DNA of 8,923 bases from Bacteroidota bacterium (GTDB lineage Bacteria; Bacteroidota; Bacteroidia; Flavobacteriales; Weeksellaceae), in assembly GCA_023399675.1 (NCBI GenBank), contig JAEWOM010000018.1:1-8923 (forward strand), read 5' to 3'. Positions 1 to 7,415 of this stretch are shown here, one piece after another; position 1 is the first letter of the stretch, and every line of letters starts with the position of its first letter. Both the position numbers and the translations under genes were made by a program. The notes under the pieces are model-generated. The model did no database searches, was not told where the DNA came from, and was given only the letters and a program-made list of their open reading frames with translations.

Positions 1-2
1 AA

Positions 3-47
3 TGTTCGCTCGATCCAGCACTGCAGAAAGCGATTGCAACACAATAA
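3..47 (+). CDS. 3' end of an unidentified gene (partial)
   Basis: A short open stretch enters from the left edge and ends at TAA (45-47), with the C-terminal residues CSLDPALQKAIATQ. I do not recognise the protein. The main support is context: a strong plus-strand terminator begins only seven bases after this stop, as expected for the end of a real gene. The other two plus frames also stay open briefly, so the frame assignment is provisional. The helical, alanine-rich tail is consistent with a soluble protein, but nothing about function can be read from 14 residues. Confidence 0.4.
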   Translation, partial: CSLDPALQKAIATQ

Positions 48-53
48 GAAATG

Positions 54-83
54 AAACTCCGGAAATTTTGCCGGAGTTTTTTT
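54..83 (+). terminator. Rho-independent terminator upstream of fhs
   Basis: A perfect 9-bp stem (AAACTCCGG at 54-62 with CCGGAGTTT at 71-79) encloses an 8-base loop and runs into seven T residues (77-83). It is a textbook intrinsic terminator for the gene entering from the left. It insulates fhs from upstream transcription, so fhs needs its own promoter. Confidence 0.9.
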
Positions 84-123
84 ATGGAAAACCGAAAAGA
101 GCGTAAATTTCAGAATAGTTCAT

Positions 124-131
124 TAAATTTG
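124..131 (+). promoter_or_regulatory. Candidate Bacteroidota -7 box for fhs
   Basis: TAAATTTG matches the Bacteroidota -7 consensus TAnnTTTG. It lies 49 bases before the ATG of fhs, in the only space available after the upstream terminator. No convincing -33 TTG element sits 16-21 bases upstream, so the call rests on the -7 box and position alone. Confidence 0.4.
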
Positions 132-180
132 TTAAGCAGCAAATAAGAACTGCTAATCAACTTTGAAAACAAAGAAATAT

Positions 181-1857
181 ATGAGTTTCCCAACAGATCT
201 TGAAATTGCGCAGAACGCCGCAATACAGCCCATCAAAAACATAGCAGCCAAAATCGGAATCGAGGAAGATGATTTGGAATTTTACGGCAAATACAAAGCG
301 AAAATTCCGTTGAAATACATCGATGAAGAAAAGGTAAAAAACGGTAAACTGATTCTGGTATCGGCCATCAATCCGACACCGGCCGGTGAAGGTAAAACCA
401 CCGTTTCCGTTGGTCTTTGCGACGGTCTCAACAAAATCGGGAAAAAAGCAGTCGCTGTGCTGCGTGAACCCTCTTTAGGACCGGTTTTCGGGATCAAAGG
501 CGGAGCTGCCGGTGGTGGGTATGCACAGGTAATTCCGATGGTGGACATCAATCTTCATTTTACTGGAGATTTTGCAGCTATAGAAAAAGCAAATAACCTG
601 CTGTCAGCTCTCATTGACAACAATCTGCAGAGTAAAACCCACAGTCTCAATATCGACCCGCGCACCATTGTATGGAAAAGGGTAATGGATATGAATGACC
701 GAAGTTTGCGCAATATTGTGATCGGAATTGGCGGTCCGGCAAACGGAATTCCGAGGGAAGATGGATTCAATATTACTCCGGCTTCAGAAGTGATGGCGAT
801 TCTGTGTATGAGCCGTGATTTCGAAGATCTGAAAAGCCGACTGGGAAATATCTTCATTGGATATACGTTTGATAAAAAACCCGTTTTCGCACGCGATCTG
901 AAAGCAGAAGGCGCGATGACAATTCTGCTGCGCGATGCAATTAAGCCCAATCTGGTGCAGACGCTCGAAGGAAATCCCGCAATTCTTCACGGAGGACCTT
1001 TTGCCAACATCGCACAGGGTACCAATACGATCATTGCAACAAAGATCGGTTTGTCACTTGCCGATTATGTGGTGACTGAAGCCGGTTTCGGAGCCGATTT
1101 AGGAGCTGAGAAATTCCTGCATATAAAATGTCATTATGCGGGATTCAAGCCGGCTGCGATGGTTATTGTAACCACGGTGCGAGCGATGAGATATCATGGC
1201 GGTGCGAAAAAGGGATCGTATGAAAATCCGAACTTCGAAGCGGTTAAGAAAGGAATCGCCAACCTGCAGAAACATATCGAAAATTATTTGAGTCTGCAGC
1301 TGAAACCTGTCGTAGCCATTAATCATTTTTCAACCGACAGTCAGGAAGAAATCGATTTCATCGTTGAGGAGTGCGCAAAACTCGGTGTAAAGGCAATTCT
1401 GGCCGATGAATTTACCATGGGCGGCGAAGGGATGAAGGAACTGGCTGCTGAAGTGGTGAATGCTGCCGAAAATTACGGAAACGATTTTCAGCCACTCTAT
1501 GATGTCAATGAAAAAGTAGAAGATAAAATCTGTACCATCGCTACACGTATGTACGGTGCCGATGGTGTGGTATATTCGCAGAAAGCGAAAAACGATATCA
1601 AGGTGATTTATGATTTGGGATTCGATAAAATGCCTGTCTGTATGGCGAAAACCCAGAAATCGCTGTCGGACAATGAAAGAAAAATCGGGAGACCAACCGG
1701 CTTTAAAGTAACCGTTCGCGAGTTCGAATTTGCTGCAGGTGCAGGGTTTATCATTCCTGTTCTCGGTGATATGATGCGCATGCCCGGTCTTCCGGCTGTG
1801 CCGGCCTCAGAAGGTATGGATATCGATAAAGACGGTAATATTACAGGACTCAGTTAG
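181..1857 (+). CDS. fhs: Formate--tetrahydrofolate ligase
   Basis: Cytosolic ATP-dependent ligase joining formate to tetrahydrofolate to give 10-formyl-THF, a one-carbon donor for purine synthesis and initiator-tRNA formylation. From the ATG at 181 the product is 558 residues, the normal family length. The phosphate-binding loop TPAGEGKTT is at residues 66-74 and the family signature GIKGGAAGGGY at 104-114; the second signature appears as VTTVRAMRYHGG. The frame is open back to a TTG at 163, but the six added residues (MKTKKY) are not family-like, so I chose ATG 181. No Shine-Dalgarno is visible, as is usual in flavobacteria. The gene is single, bounded by terminators on both sides, and ends in TAG. 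It converges on lipB. Confidence 0.97.
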   Translation: MSFPTDLEIAQNAAIQPIKNIAAKIGIEEDDLEFYGKYKAKIPLKYIDEEKVKNGKLILVSAINPTPAGEGKTTVSVGLCDGLNKIGKKAVAVLREPSLGPVFGIKGGAAGGGYAQVIPMVDINLHFTGDFAAIEKANNLLSALIDNNLQSKTHSLNIDPRTIVWKRVMDMNDRSLRNIVIGIGGPANGIPREDGFNITPASEVMAILCMSRDFEDLKSRLGNIFIGYTFDKKPVFARDLKAEGAMTILLRDAIKPNLVQTLEGNPAILHGGPFANIAQGTNTIIATKIGLSLADYVVTEAGFGADLGAEKFLHIKCHYAGFKPAAMVIVTTVRAMRYHGGAKKGSYENPNFEAVKKGIANLQKHIENYLSLQLKPVVAINHFSTDSQEEIDFIVEECAKLGVKAILADEFTMGGEGMKELAAEVVNAAENYGNDFQPLYDVNEKVEDKICTIATRMYGADGVVYSQKAKNDIKVIYDLGFDKMPVCMAKTQKSLSDNERKIGRPTGFKVTVREFEFAAGAGFIIPVLGDMMRMPGLPAVPASEGMDIDKDGNITGLS

Positions 1858-1882
1858 TCAAAACACAGTTTTTATTACAAAA

Positions 1883-1908
1883 AATTCCCGGTTACAAAGC
1901 CGGGAATT
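1883..1908. terminator. Bidirectional terminator between fhs and lipB
   Basis: A perfect 9-bp stem (AATTCCCGG at 1883-1891, CCGGGAATT at 1900-1908) surrounds an 8-base loop. On the plus strand it is followed by a T-rich stretch (CTGTTTGTTTCT). On the minus strand it is followed by a run of Ts complementary to the A-run at 1879-1884. It sits 25 bases after the fhs stop and 23 bases beyond the lipB stop, so one hairpin probably ends both convergent transcripts. Confidence 0.88.
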
Positions 1909-1931
1909 CTGTTTGTTTCTCAAAAGAAAAT

Positions 1932-2663
1932 TTAGACAAGTTCAGCGCCGAACACTTCTGCAAAGTGTTTCTTAATCTTTTCTTTCACTTCCAGAACTTC
2001 TTCATCAGTCAGTTTCAGTTCCAGTTCGCGCGCCAGTGAAGTCACCTGCTTGTCCTTGATTCCGCATGGAATAATATATTCAAAATAGCGCATATCCGTA
2101 TTCAGATTCAGTGCAAATCCGTGCATGGTAACCCATCTTGACGTTTTTACACCCATTGCGCAGATTTTCCGGGCATAAGGTTTTCCAACATCCAGCCACA
2201 CGCCGGTTTCGCCTTTGCTGCGTTCGCCGTTGAGTCCGTATTCTGCAATGGTGCGGATAATCACTTCCTCCAGGTTGCGCATGTACAGGTGGATATCAGG
2301 TTTAAAATTGTCCAGATCCAGAATCGGGTAGCCCACAATCTGTCCGAAGCCGTGGTATGTAATGTCGCCGCCGCGGTTGGTTTTCACAAATGTGGCGTCA
2401 ATCTCCTTCAGTTTGTCCGTATTTGCAAGCATATTTTCTTCGTGGCCGGATTTTCCGAGGGTGTACACATGCGGATGCTCCACCATCAGAAAATAATTCG
2501 GAGTAATTTCCTGTCGGTAATCGGGGAGGTCTTCATTGGTTCTGTTCCGCATTTTCATCTGCACAATGCTGTTCATCAGGTTTTCCTGATATTCAAAAGC
2601 CGGAAGGTAATCGATTAAACCTAAGTCTCGGAACTCTACATTTTTATTTTGTGTAATTATCAT
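1932..2663 (-). CDS. lipB: Lipoyl(octanoyl) transferase
   Basis: Moves the octanoyl group from octanoyl-ACP to the lipoyl domains of 2-oxoacid dehydrogenases and the glycine cleavage H protein, the first step of de novo protein lipoylation. The 243-residue product carries the family hallmarks in order: the RGGDITYHGFGQ block (residues 97-108), the catalytic lysine region KICAMGVK with Lys166, HGFALNLN (181-188), and the catalytic cysteine in IPCGI (Cys200). The usual proline in the HGPGQ motif is Phe106 here; both catalytic residues are present. It follows the unknown exported-protein gene by 23 bases with no terminator between, so the two are probably co-transcribed. It ends at the bidirectional terminator shared with fhs. 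Apparently intact. Confidence 0.96.
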   Translation of the reverse strand: MIITQNKNVEFRDLGLIDYLPAFEYQENLMNSIVQMKMRNRTNEDLPDYRQEITPNYFLMVEHPHVYTLGKSGHEENMLANTDKLKEIDATFVKTNRGGDITYHGFGQIVGYPILDLDNFKPDIHLYMRNLEEVIIRTIAEYGLNGERSKGETGVWLDVGKPYARKICAMGVKTSRWVTMHGFALNLNTDMRYFEYIIPCGIKDKQVTSLARELELKLTDEEVLEVKEKIKKHFAEVFGAELV

Positions 2664-2686
2664 TACAGATTTTTATTTTCTTTTTA

Positions 2687-3295
2687 TCAAAGTCGGGTAA
2701 ACGAATAATCACCTTTTCTGTTAACATCATTCCAACCTATGGATCCACAGTTATTATACCCAATCTGCATTTGGTTTGGCAAAGGATATTTTGCTGCAAT
2801 GTTCCGGTGCAGATCTGAATTGGTAATCGTGTCGTTGCTCCAGATTTTCAAGGTGTAATCACCTGCCTGTGTCGGAACCAGGCCAATTTTATAACGGTAA
2901 AACTGTCCGTCTTCTTTTAATTCAATTCCAATCCCTGAGGTGCAATTTCCCGTATCAGAAGTTATTTTTCCTGTTATTTCTATGATTTGCATTTTGGAAA
3001 GTGCCGGATCGCAGTTTGTATCCTGTGTAGGAGTTCTGAAGTGAAAGACATTCAATCCTGTTGTGGGAGGATAGTTTCTTAGTATTGAATCTTTTTTCAA
3101 TGGTCTGTAAACCATTCTTGAAATTCGGCCTTCAACCCAAAGTGTATCGCTTGAAGCTATTTTTTCACCTGCAGGATTAACGGTGTGCTTCACAAATCCT
3201 TGATCTATAACAAATTCTTCATCAATTTCTTCTCGTGGACAGCAAAGTCCTGCACAAAGATAAATGCTCAGTAACGCTAATGTTTTTATAGTCAC
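2687..3295 (-). CDS. Exported protein of unknown function (Bacteroidota type)
   Basis: A 202-residue protein that I cannot assign to a named family. The N-terminus (residues 1-19) is a short signal-like hydrophobic segment ending in paired cysteines, CC at 18-19, followed by an acidic patch (REEIDEE). This resembles flavobacterial surface lipoproteins, but the residues before either cysteine do not fit a standard lipobox, so lipidation is uncertain. The rest is rich in beta-forming segments and aromatic residues, with three further cysteines (95, 118, 183), suggesting a secreted beta-sandwich. The start must be GTG at 3295: an in-frame TAA lies a few codons upstream and no ATG or TTG intervenes. 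A promoter-like element precedes it, and lipB follows 23 bases downstream. The region is markedly AT-rich compared with lipB. Confidence 0.75.
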   Translation of the reverse strand: MTIKTLALLSIYLCAGLCCPREEIDEEFVIDQGFVKHTVNPAGEKIASSDTLWVEGRISRMVYRPLKKDSILRNYPPTTGLNVFHFRTPTQDTNCDPALSKMQIIEITGKITSDTGNCTSGIGIELKEDGQFYRYKIGLVPTQAGDYTLKIWSNDTITNSDLHRNIAAKYPLPNQMQIGYNNCGSIGWNDVNRKGDYSFTRL

Positions 3296-3311
3296 CTTAT
3301 TGAATTTTTAT

Positions 3312-3339
3312 CAAATTTAACTGAATTTTCAGTCACAAA
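3312..3339 (-). promoter_or_regulatory. Promoter-like element with central dyad before the exported-protein gene
   Basis: Read on the minus strand, TTTG (3336-3339) and TAAATTTG (3312-3319) match the Bacteroidota -33 and -7 elements with a 16-base spacer, slightly short for the consensus. The -7 box lies 16 bases before the GTG start. The spacer contains the dyad ACTGAA-AA-TTCAGT (3320-3333), which is operator-like in position. The element overlaps the 3' end of the trpG-type gene. It would drive the exported protein and probably lipB. Confidence 0.4.
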
Positions 3340-3895
3340 AGAAATTTTTGAGAATCTCTTTTCCAAAAGGTGTCAGGATACTTTCGGGATGATACTGAAC
3401 GGCATGAATATCAAAAATTATATGTTTCAAAGACATAATCATTCCATCATTATCTATTGAGGTAATTATTAAATCTTCGGGAAAAGTATCAGGATTTGAT
3501 GCCCAACTGTGATAACGTCCTACTTCCAATTTCTCGGGAAGATTCCTGAAAATTTTGTGTTCTGAAATCTGTGTGGATTCTGTTGCAACACCGTGATAAA
3601 TTTCCTTGAGATTGATTAAACTTCCGCCGAAAGTTTCCACAATTGCTTGCAATCCGAGACAGACTCCAAAAATGGGCTTCTTTCCTGCGTAATGTTTAAT
3701 GACATCCAGCATAATTCCGGCTTCCGAAGGAATGCCCGGTCCCGGAGAAAGAACTATATTATCAAATTCCTCAATCTGACCCATGGAAATTTCATCGTTC
3801 TTAAAAACAGAAACACTATTACCGACAATCAGCTCAATCATCTGAACTAGATTATAAGTAAAACTGTCGTAATTATCAAGCACCAGGACTTTCAT
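3329..3895 (-). CDS. trpG: Glutamine amidotransferase subunit of anthranilate/aminodeoxychorismate synthase
   Basis: Class-I glutamine amidotransferase that supplies ammonia from glutamine to an anthranilate synthase (TrpE) or aminodeoxychorismate synthase (PabB) partner, for tryptophan or folate synthesis. The 188-residue product begins MKVLVLDNYDSFTYNLVQ, typical of the family. It has the oxyanion-region SPGPG (residues 50-54), the nucleophile Cys79 in GVCLGLQ, and the catalytic His169/Glu171 in QYHPES. The frame is open for 30 more codons upstream to 3985, but that extension is not family-like and covers a repeat array, so I chose ATG 3895. No trpE, pabB or trpD lies beside it; upstream is a truncated efflux gene. 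TrpG versus PabA cannot be decided from sequence, since some bacteria use one subunit for both. Apparently intact. Confidence 0.9.
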   Translation of the reverse strand: MKVLVLDNYDSFTYNLVQMIELIVGNSVSVFKNDEISMGQIEEFDNIVLSPGPGIPSEAGIMLDVIKHYAGKKPIFGVCLGLQAIVETFGGSLINLKEIYHGVATESTQISEHKIFRNLPEKLEVGRYHSWASNPDTFPEDLIITSIDNDGMIMSLKHIIFDIHAVQYHPESILTPFGKEILKNFFCD

Positions 3896-3899
3896 GCGG

Positions 3900-3907
3900 C
3901 AAAAATA
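3900..3907 (-). promoter_or_regulatory. Candidate -7 box immediately before the trpG-type gene
   Basis: On the minus strand TATTTTTG matches TAnnTTTG and ends four bases before the ATG at 3895. If used, the transcript would be leaderless or nearly so. No TTG is seen at the -33 distance, so this is a weak call. Confidence 0.25.
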
Positions 3908-3958
3908 GCGAAAAAGATGCGGGATACGAGAAAAGAGATTCGTGGTACGTTCTATACA

Positions 3959-3998
3959 TACTAAACTGCTAAACATCTTAACCACTCAACACCGAAAC
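3959..3998. repeat. Five degenerate tandem octamers (consensus NNCTNAAC)
   Basis: Five adjacent 8-bp units: TACTAAAC, TGCTAAAC, ATCTTAAC, CACTCAAC and ACCGAAAC. Every unit has C at position 3 and AAC at positions 6-8, and four of five have T at position 4. The array lies in the 132-base gap between the truncated TolC gene and the trpG-type gene, close to where the efflux operon is cut off. Confidence 0.6.
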
Positions 3999-4027
3999 TC
4001 ATCATTCTTCCACATTTTTCAGCGCCA

Positions 4028-4810
4028 TCAAAAGATGATTCCCACATTGAAACTTGGCAGAAGCTTGGCTTTTTCAGCTTCCAGTCTGGCGTTTTCAATA
4101 TTTTTCTGATGTTCGAGCTGCTTCAGGACCAATGGATTTCCTCCGTAATTGTCATCAAACAGAACATCGGTATTTAAGAAATTTCCTTTTTCATTCTGGT
4201 AGACTTCCCCGTCATTAATCAGGTAATTGAACTGATACAGATAAACATCTCGATCTTTCAAAAGATTCTGAAGCTGAATTTCTGCCTGACTTCTGTACGC
4301 TTCTGCTGTTGTTTTTTCCAGAATATTGCTTTCTCCGGCTTTCAGTCGCAGTTCCGAGCGTTTGTAATAAGTAGAGTAGATGCTGTCGGCTTTTTTCAGC
4401 AGTTTCTGTTTTTCATCCAGATAATTCAGGTTATTGTACACCAAAGCGATTTCGCGTTTCAGTTGCCATTTCTGCACATCAAGAGAAAGCTGGGCGTTTT
4501 TCCATTCTTCTTCAAGTACCGTTTTCTGAGTACTGTAGAATTTAGAAAGGCGCAGGGTCTGCGATGCCGACAGTTTATTATCTACGTAGCTGGAGTTAAT
4601 CTGCCCGATTTCACCTGAGATATTCAGCGGATCAATCACAGCATACGAATTCCTGATTTTTTCCTGATAATCAATCCGCAACTGTCCGGATTTCAGATTA
4701 AGGTTATTCTGATATGCCTTCTCGTAGGCGTTCTCCAGGGAAATCGGTGTTTGGGCAGTACCTATTCCGGGGAGAATTAAAAGAAGGATATTTAAATATT
4801 TTAGTTTCAT
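4028..4810 (-). pseudogene. Truncated TolC-family outer-membrane efflux channel (CzcC/CusC-like)
   Basis: The N-terminal part of an outer-membrane factor, the exit duct of a three-part metal efflux pump. Residues 1-20 form a signal peptide with probable cleavage after GTAQ. The mature part shows the usual long amphipathic helices rich in Gln, Asn, Leu and Lys, with a first beta-hairpin region around PLNISGEIGQ. TolC-family channels have two such repeats and run to about 400 residues or more. This one stops at 260, just after KLLPSFNVG, where the second repeat's strand region begins. The codons after the TGA do not resume a TolC-like sequence in any frame, which indicates that the 3' half is missing rather than merely interrupted. 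It starts 86 bases after the repaired end of the pump gene. No membrane-fusion gene follows, only the repeat array and the trpG-type gene. Non-function is inferred. Confidence 0.82.
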
Positions 4811-5061
4811 TATTCTTAATTTTCTCAGTAAGTTTCACTTAAGTTTATTGATATTGAATCTTTTACGCTTTCAAAGTCTTGAACACTCCAACAACATTAA
4901 GTTTCCAGTTCATATCCATCCTCAGTATCTTCCATTTCATGAAGTTTTCTGCGTTTGTCAGGAAAATGTTTTTCAAACCACATGTACATTACAGGCAGCA
5001 GATAAAGTGTAAGCAGCGTTGCAAGCAGCAGTCCGCCGATTACCACAGTTGCAAGCGGTCT

Positions 5062-7164
5062 TTAAACTTCTGCACCTTCACCGGTAGAAGTCGCCATCGG
5101 TAAGAACCCTAATGATGCTACGAATGCGGTGATCAGAACCGGACGCAACCTGGTTTTTCCGCCTATTTTTACTACTTCACGCAAATCGGAATGGTTTTGT
5201 TTCTGCCTGTTAAATTCCGCAACGAGTACGATTCCGTTCAAAACTGCAACACCAAAAAGTGCGATAAAACCGACTCCAGTTGAAATACTGAAATTCATAT
5301 CCCGAAGCCACAGAGAAAGTATTCCTCCAATGGCTGACAGCGGAATAGCGGAGAATATCAGTATGCCGTACTTCACAGAATTGAATGCAAAATACAGCAT
5401 CAGCAATATCAGAAATAAACTCACGGGAACAGCAATCGCAAGTCTTGCATTGGCATGCTGAAGGTTTTCGAAAGTACCGCCATATTTTATGGAATAACCG
5501 GGTGGCAGTTTCAGATTCTGCTCTACGTTTGCCTGCAGATCTTCCACGGTAGTCTGGATATCGCGTTCACGGACATTAAACCCAACAATAATTCTCCGCA
5601 TGGCGTCTTCGCGCTGAATCTGGTTTACGCTTTCCTTCAGTTCCACATTTGCTACAGAACTGAGTGGGATTTCAATACCGTTCGGTGTGGAAACCAGCAG
5701 GTTGTTGACATCGTTTACATTTTTACGCTGATCGCCGGCCAACCGCACAACCAAGTCGAATTTTTTCTCCCCTTCAAAAACAGATCCTGTAGCCTGCCCG
5801 GCAAAAGCGGTGTTCACGATATTGTTCACATCATTTACGTTCAAACCGTATTGTGAAAGCGCCTCACGCTGATATGTGATGATAATCTGCGGCATTCCTG
5901 AAACAGGTTCCACATAAATATTCTGAGCTCCCTCAATTTTCTTAGAGATTTCACCCATTTTTTCAGCGTAAACTTTGAGTGTGTCGAGGTTTTCACCAAA
6001 TATTTTAATCACCACATCCTGTCTGGCTCCCGTCATCAGTTCATTGAACCGCATGGCTACCGGATACTGGAAAGAGTAGGTCACACCAATGAGATTTTTC
6101 TTCAGTTCGGCCGACATTTTTTCAGCCAGCTCATCGTATGTTTTGGCAGAAGTCCATTCCTTGCGCGGTTTCAGAATAATCATCATGTCACTCGCATCAA
6201 TCGGCATCGGGTCTGTAGGAATTTCGCTGCTTCCGGTTTTTCCAACGATTTTTTCAATCTCAGGAAATTTTTTCAGCAGAATCTGTTGAGATTTCAAAAC
6301 TGCCTCAGTGGATGTTTTCAGGTTACTTCCGGGCAATACACGGGTGTCCACAGCAAAGTCACCTTCCGGTAAACTTGGAATAAACTCACCGCCAAGTCTC
6401 GACATGATGAACATTGCGATGAAAAACAGACCAACTACACTGAAAAATGTGATGTTGCGCACTTTAATTATTTGGCTCAGTGTTCTGTCGTAGAAGGCTT
6501 CCAGTTTTTCCATCATCCGGTCAGAGAAGGTTTTCTTGTCTTCGAGTTTTTTGGAAAGAAACAGCGAACTCATCATCGGAATATAAGTAAGGGAAAGGAT
6601 AAATGCACCAAGAAGTGCGAAGATTACCTTCTGTGCCATCGGTTTGAACATTTTTCCTTCGATGCCCTGCAGCGAAAGAATCGGCAGGTAAACCATCAGG
6701 ATGATAATCTGGCCAAAAACCGCCGAGTTCATCATTTTGCTGGCAGAAGTATAAACTTCATCATCCATAAAAGACTGCGAAATCTTTTTGTTATGGAAGT
6801 TTTTGAGGTGATGAAGCCGGTGCAGAACTGCCTCCACAATGATCACGGCACCATCCACAATCAACCCGAAGTCCAGTGCTCCGAGACTCATGAGGTTTCC
6901 AGATACACCGAAAATATTCATCATGATGATTGCAAACAGCATTGACAGTGGAATCACAGACGCCACGATGAACCCTGCACGCATATTTACCAGGAAAAGC
7001 ACCAGCACGAAAATCACGATTAGTGCACCTTCTATCAGGTTTTTGGAAACTGTTCCGATGGCATTGTTCACCATTTTGGTACGGTCGAGAAAAGGTTCAA
7101 GTTTCACGCCTTCAGGAAGTGTTTTCTGTATTTCCTCAATACGGTCTTTTACTTTGGCAATCAC
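5062..7164 (-). pseudogene. czcA fragment 3: 700-residue C-terminal two-thirds
   Basis: Opens at a GTG (7164) that overlaps the preceding TGA as GTGA. It carries transmembrane segments 2-6 with the Asp/Asp/Glu relay (fragment residues 98, 104, 111), the second periplasmic porter/docking region, and transmembrane segments 7-11, ending in GEGAEV at a TAA. It therefore lacks helix 1, half of the first porter loop and the last helix. A gene caller would report it as an intact-looking 'efflux RND transporter permease', which would be misleading. Confidence 0.85.
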
Positions 7165-7379
7165 CTCGTTACTGTGGCGCCTTTCATCATCATTACCACG
7201 GCTCCCGCTACTTCACCTTCACCGTTGTAGGTCATCGCACCATAGCGGATGGCTTTTCCGAAACCTACTTTTCCAATATTCTTAATCAGAATCGGTGTGC
7301 CGTCAGGAAGGCTTTTCACGACCGTATTTTCGATATCGGGGATTTTTCCCATCAAACCTTCCGTTCTAATGAAAAGCAC
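7161..7379 (-). pseudogene. czcA fragment 2: middle piece between stop and frameshift
   Basis: In-frame continuation after the codon-219 stop, with a possible GTG restart at 7379 giving 72 residues. It contains the conserved YGAMTYNGEGEVAGAVVMMMKGA segment of the porter domain (here read across positions 7175-7250), then four frameshifted residues (TVTR) and TGA at 7161-7163. Its coding frame resumes one base over in the next fragment. It is a remnant; independent translation is doubtful. Confidence 0.8.
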
Positions 7380-7415
7380 GCTTGGACCTTTTTCAATATA
7401 AGCACCGCCTGTATT

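Noticed and set aside
163..180. TTG start giving six extra residues on fhs
   Set aside because: ATG at 181 gives the usual length and a family-like N-terminus; the extension is lysine-rich and unsupported.
3896..3985. Thirty-codon N-terminal extension of the trpG-type protein
   Set aside because: The family begins at MKVLVLDNYDSF; the extension overlaps the octamer array and a promoter-like box and has no family resemblance.
4811..4896. Possible regulatory element between the pump and TolC genes
   Set aside because: I saw only an AT-rich leader, with no hairpin, -7 box or coding potential that stands out.
5065..5099. Repeat shared between the pump and the membrane protein (both encode a GEGAEV sequence, the latter near 8494-8518)
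   Set aside because: The similarity is limited to about 18 bases of glycine/alanine/glutamate codons. In the pump the block is a universal family motif, so this is chance or convergence, not duplication.
6472..6945. Plus-strand open frames opposite the pump gene (also at 5129-5461, 5455-5856, 7023-7469)
   Set aside because: They are antisense shadows of well-conserved pump codons with no family-like features and no start context.
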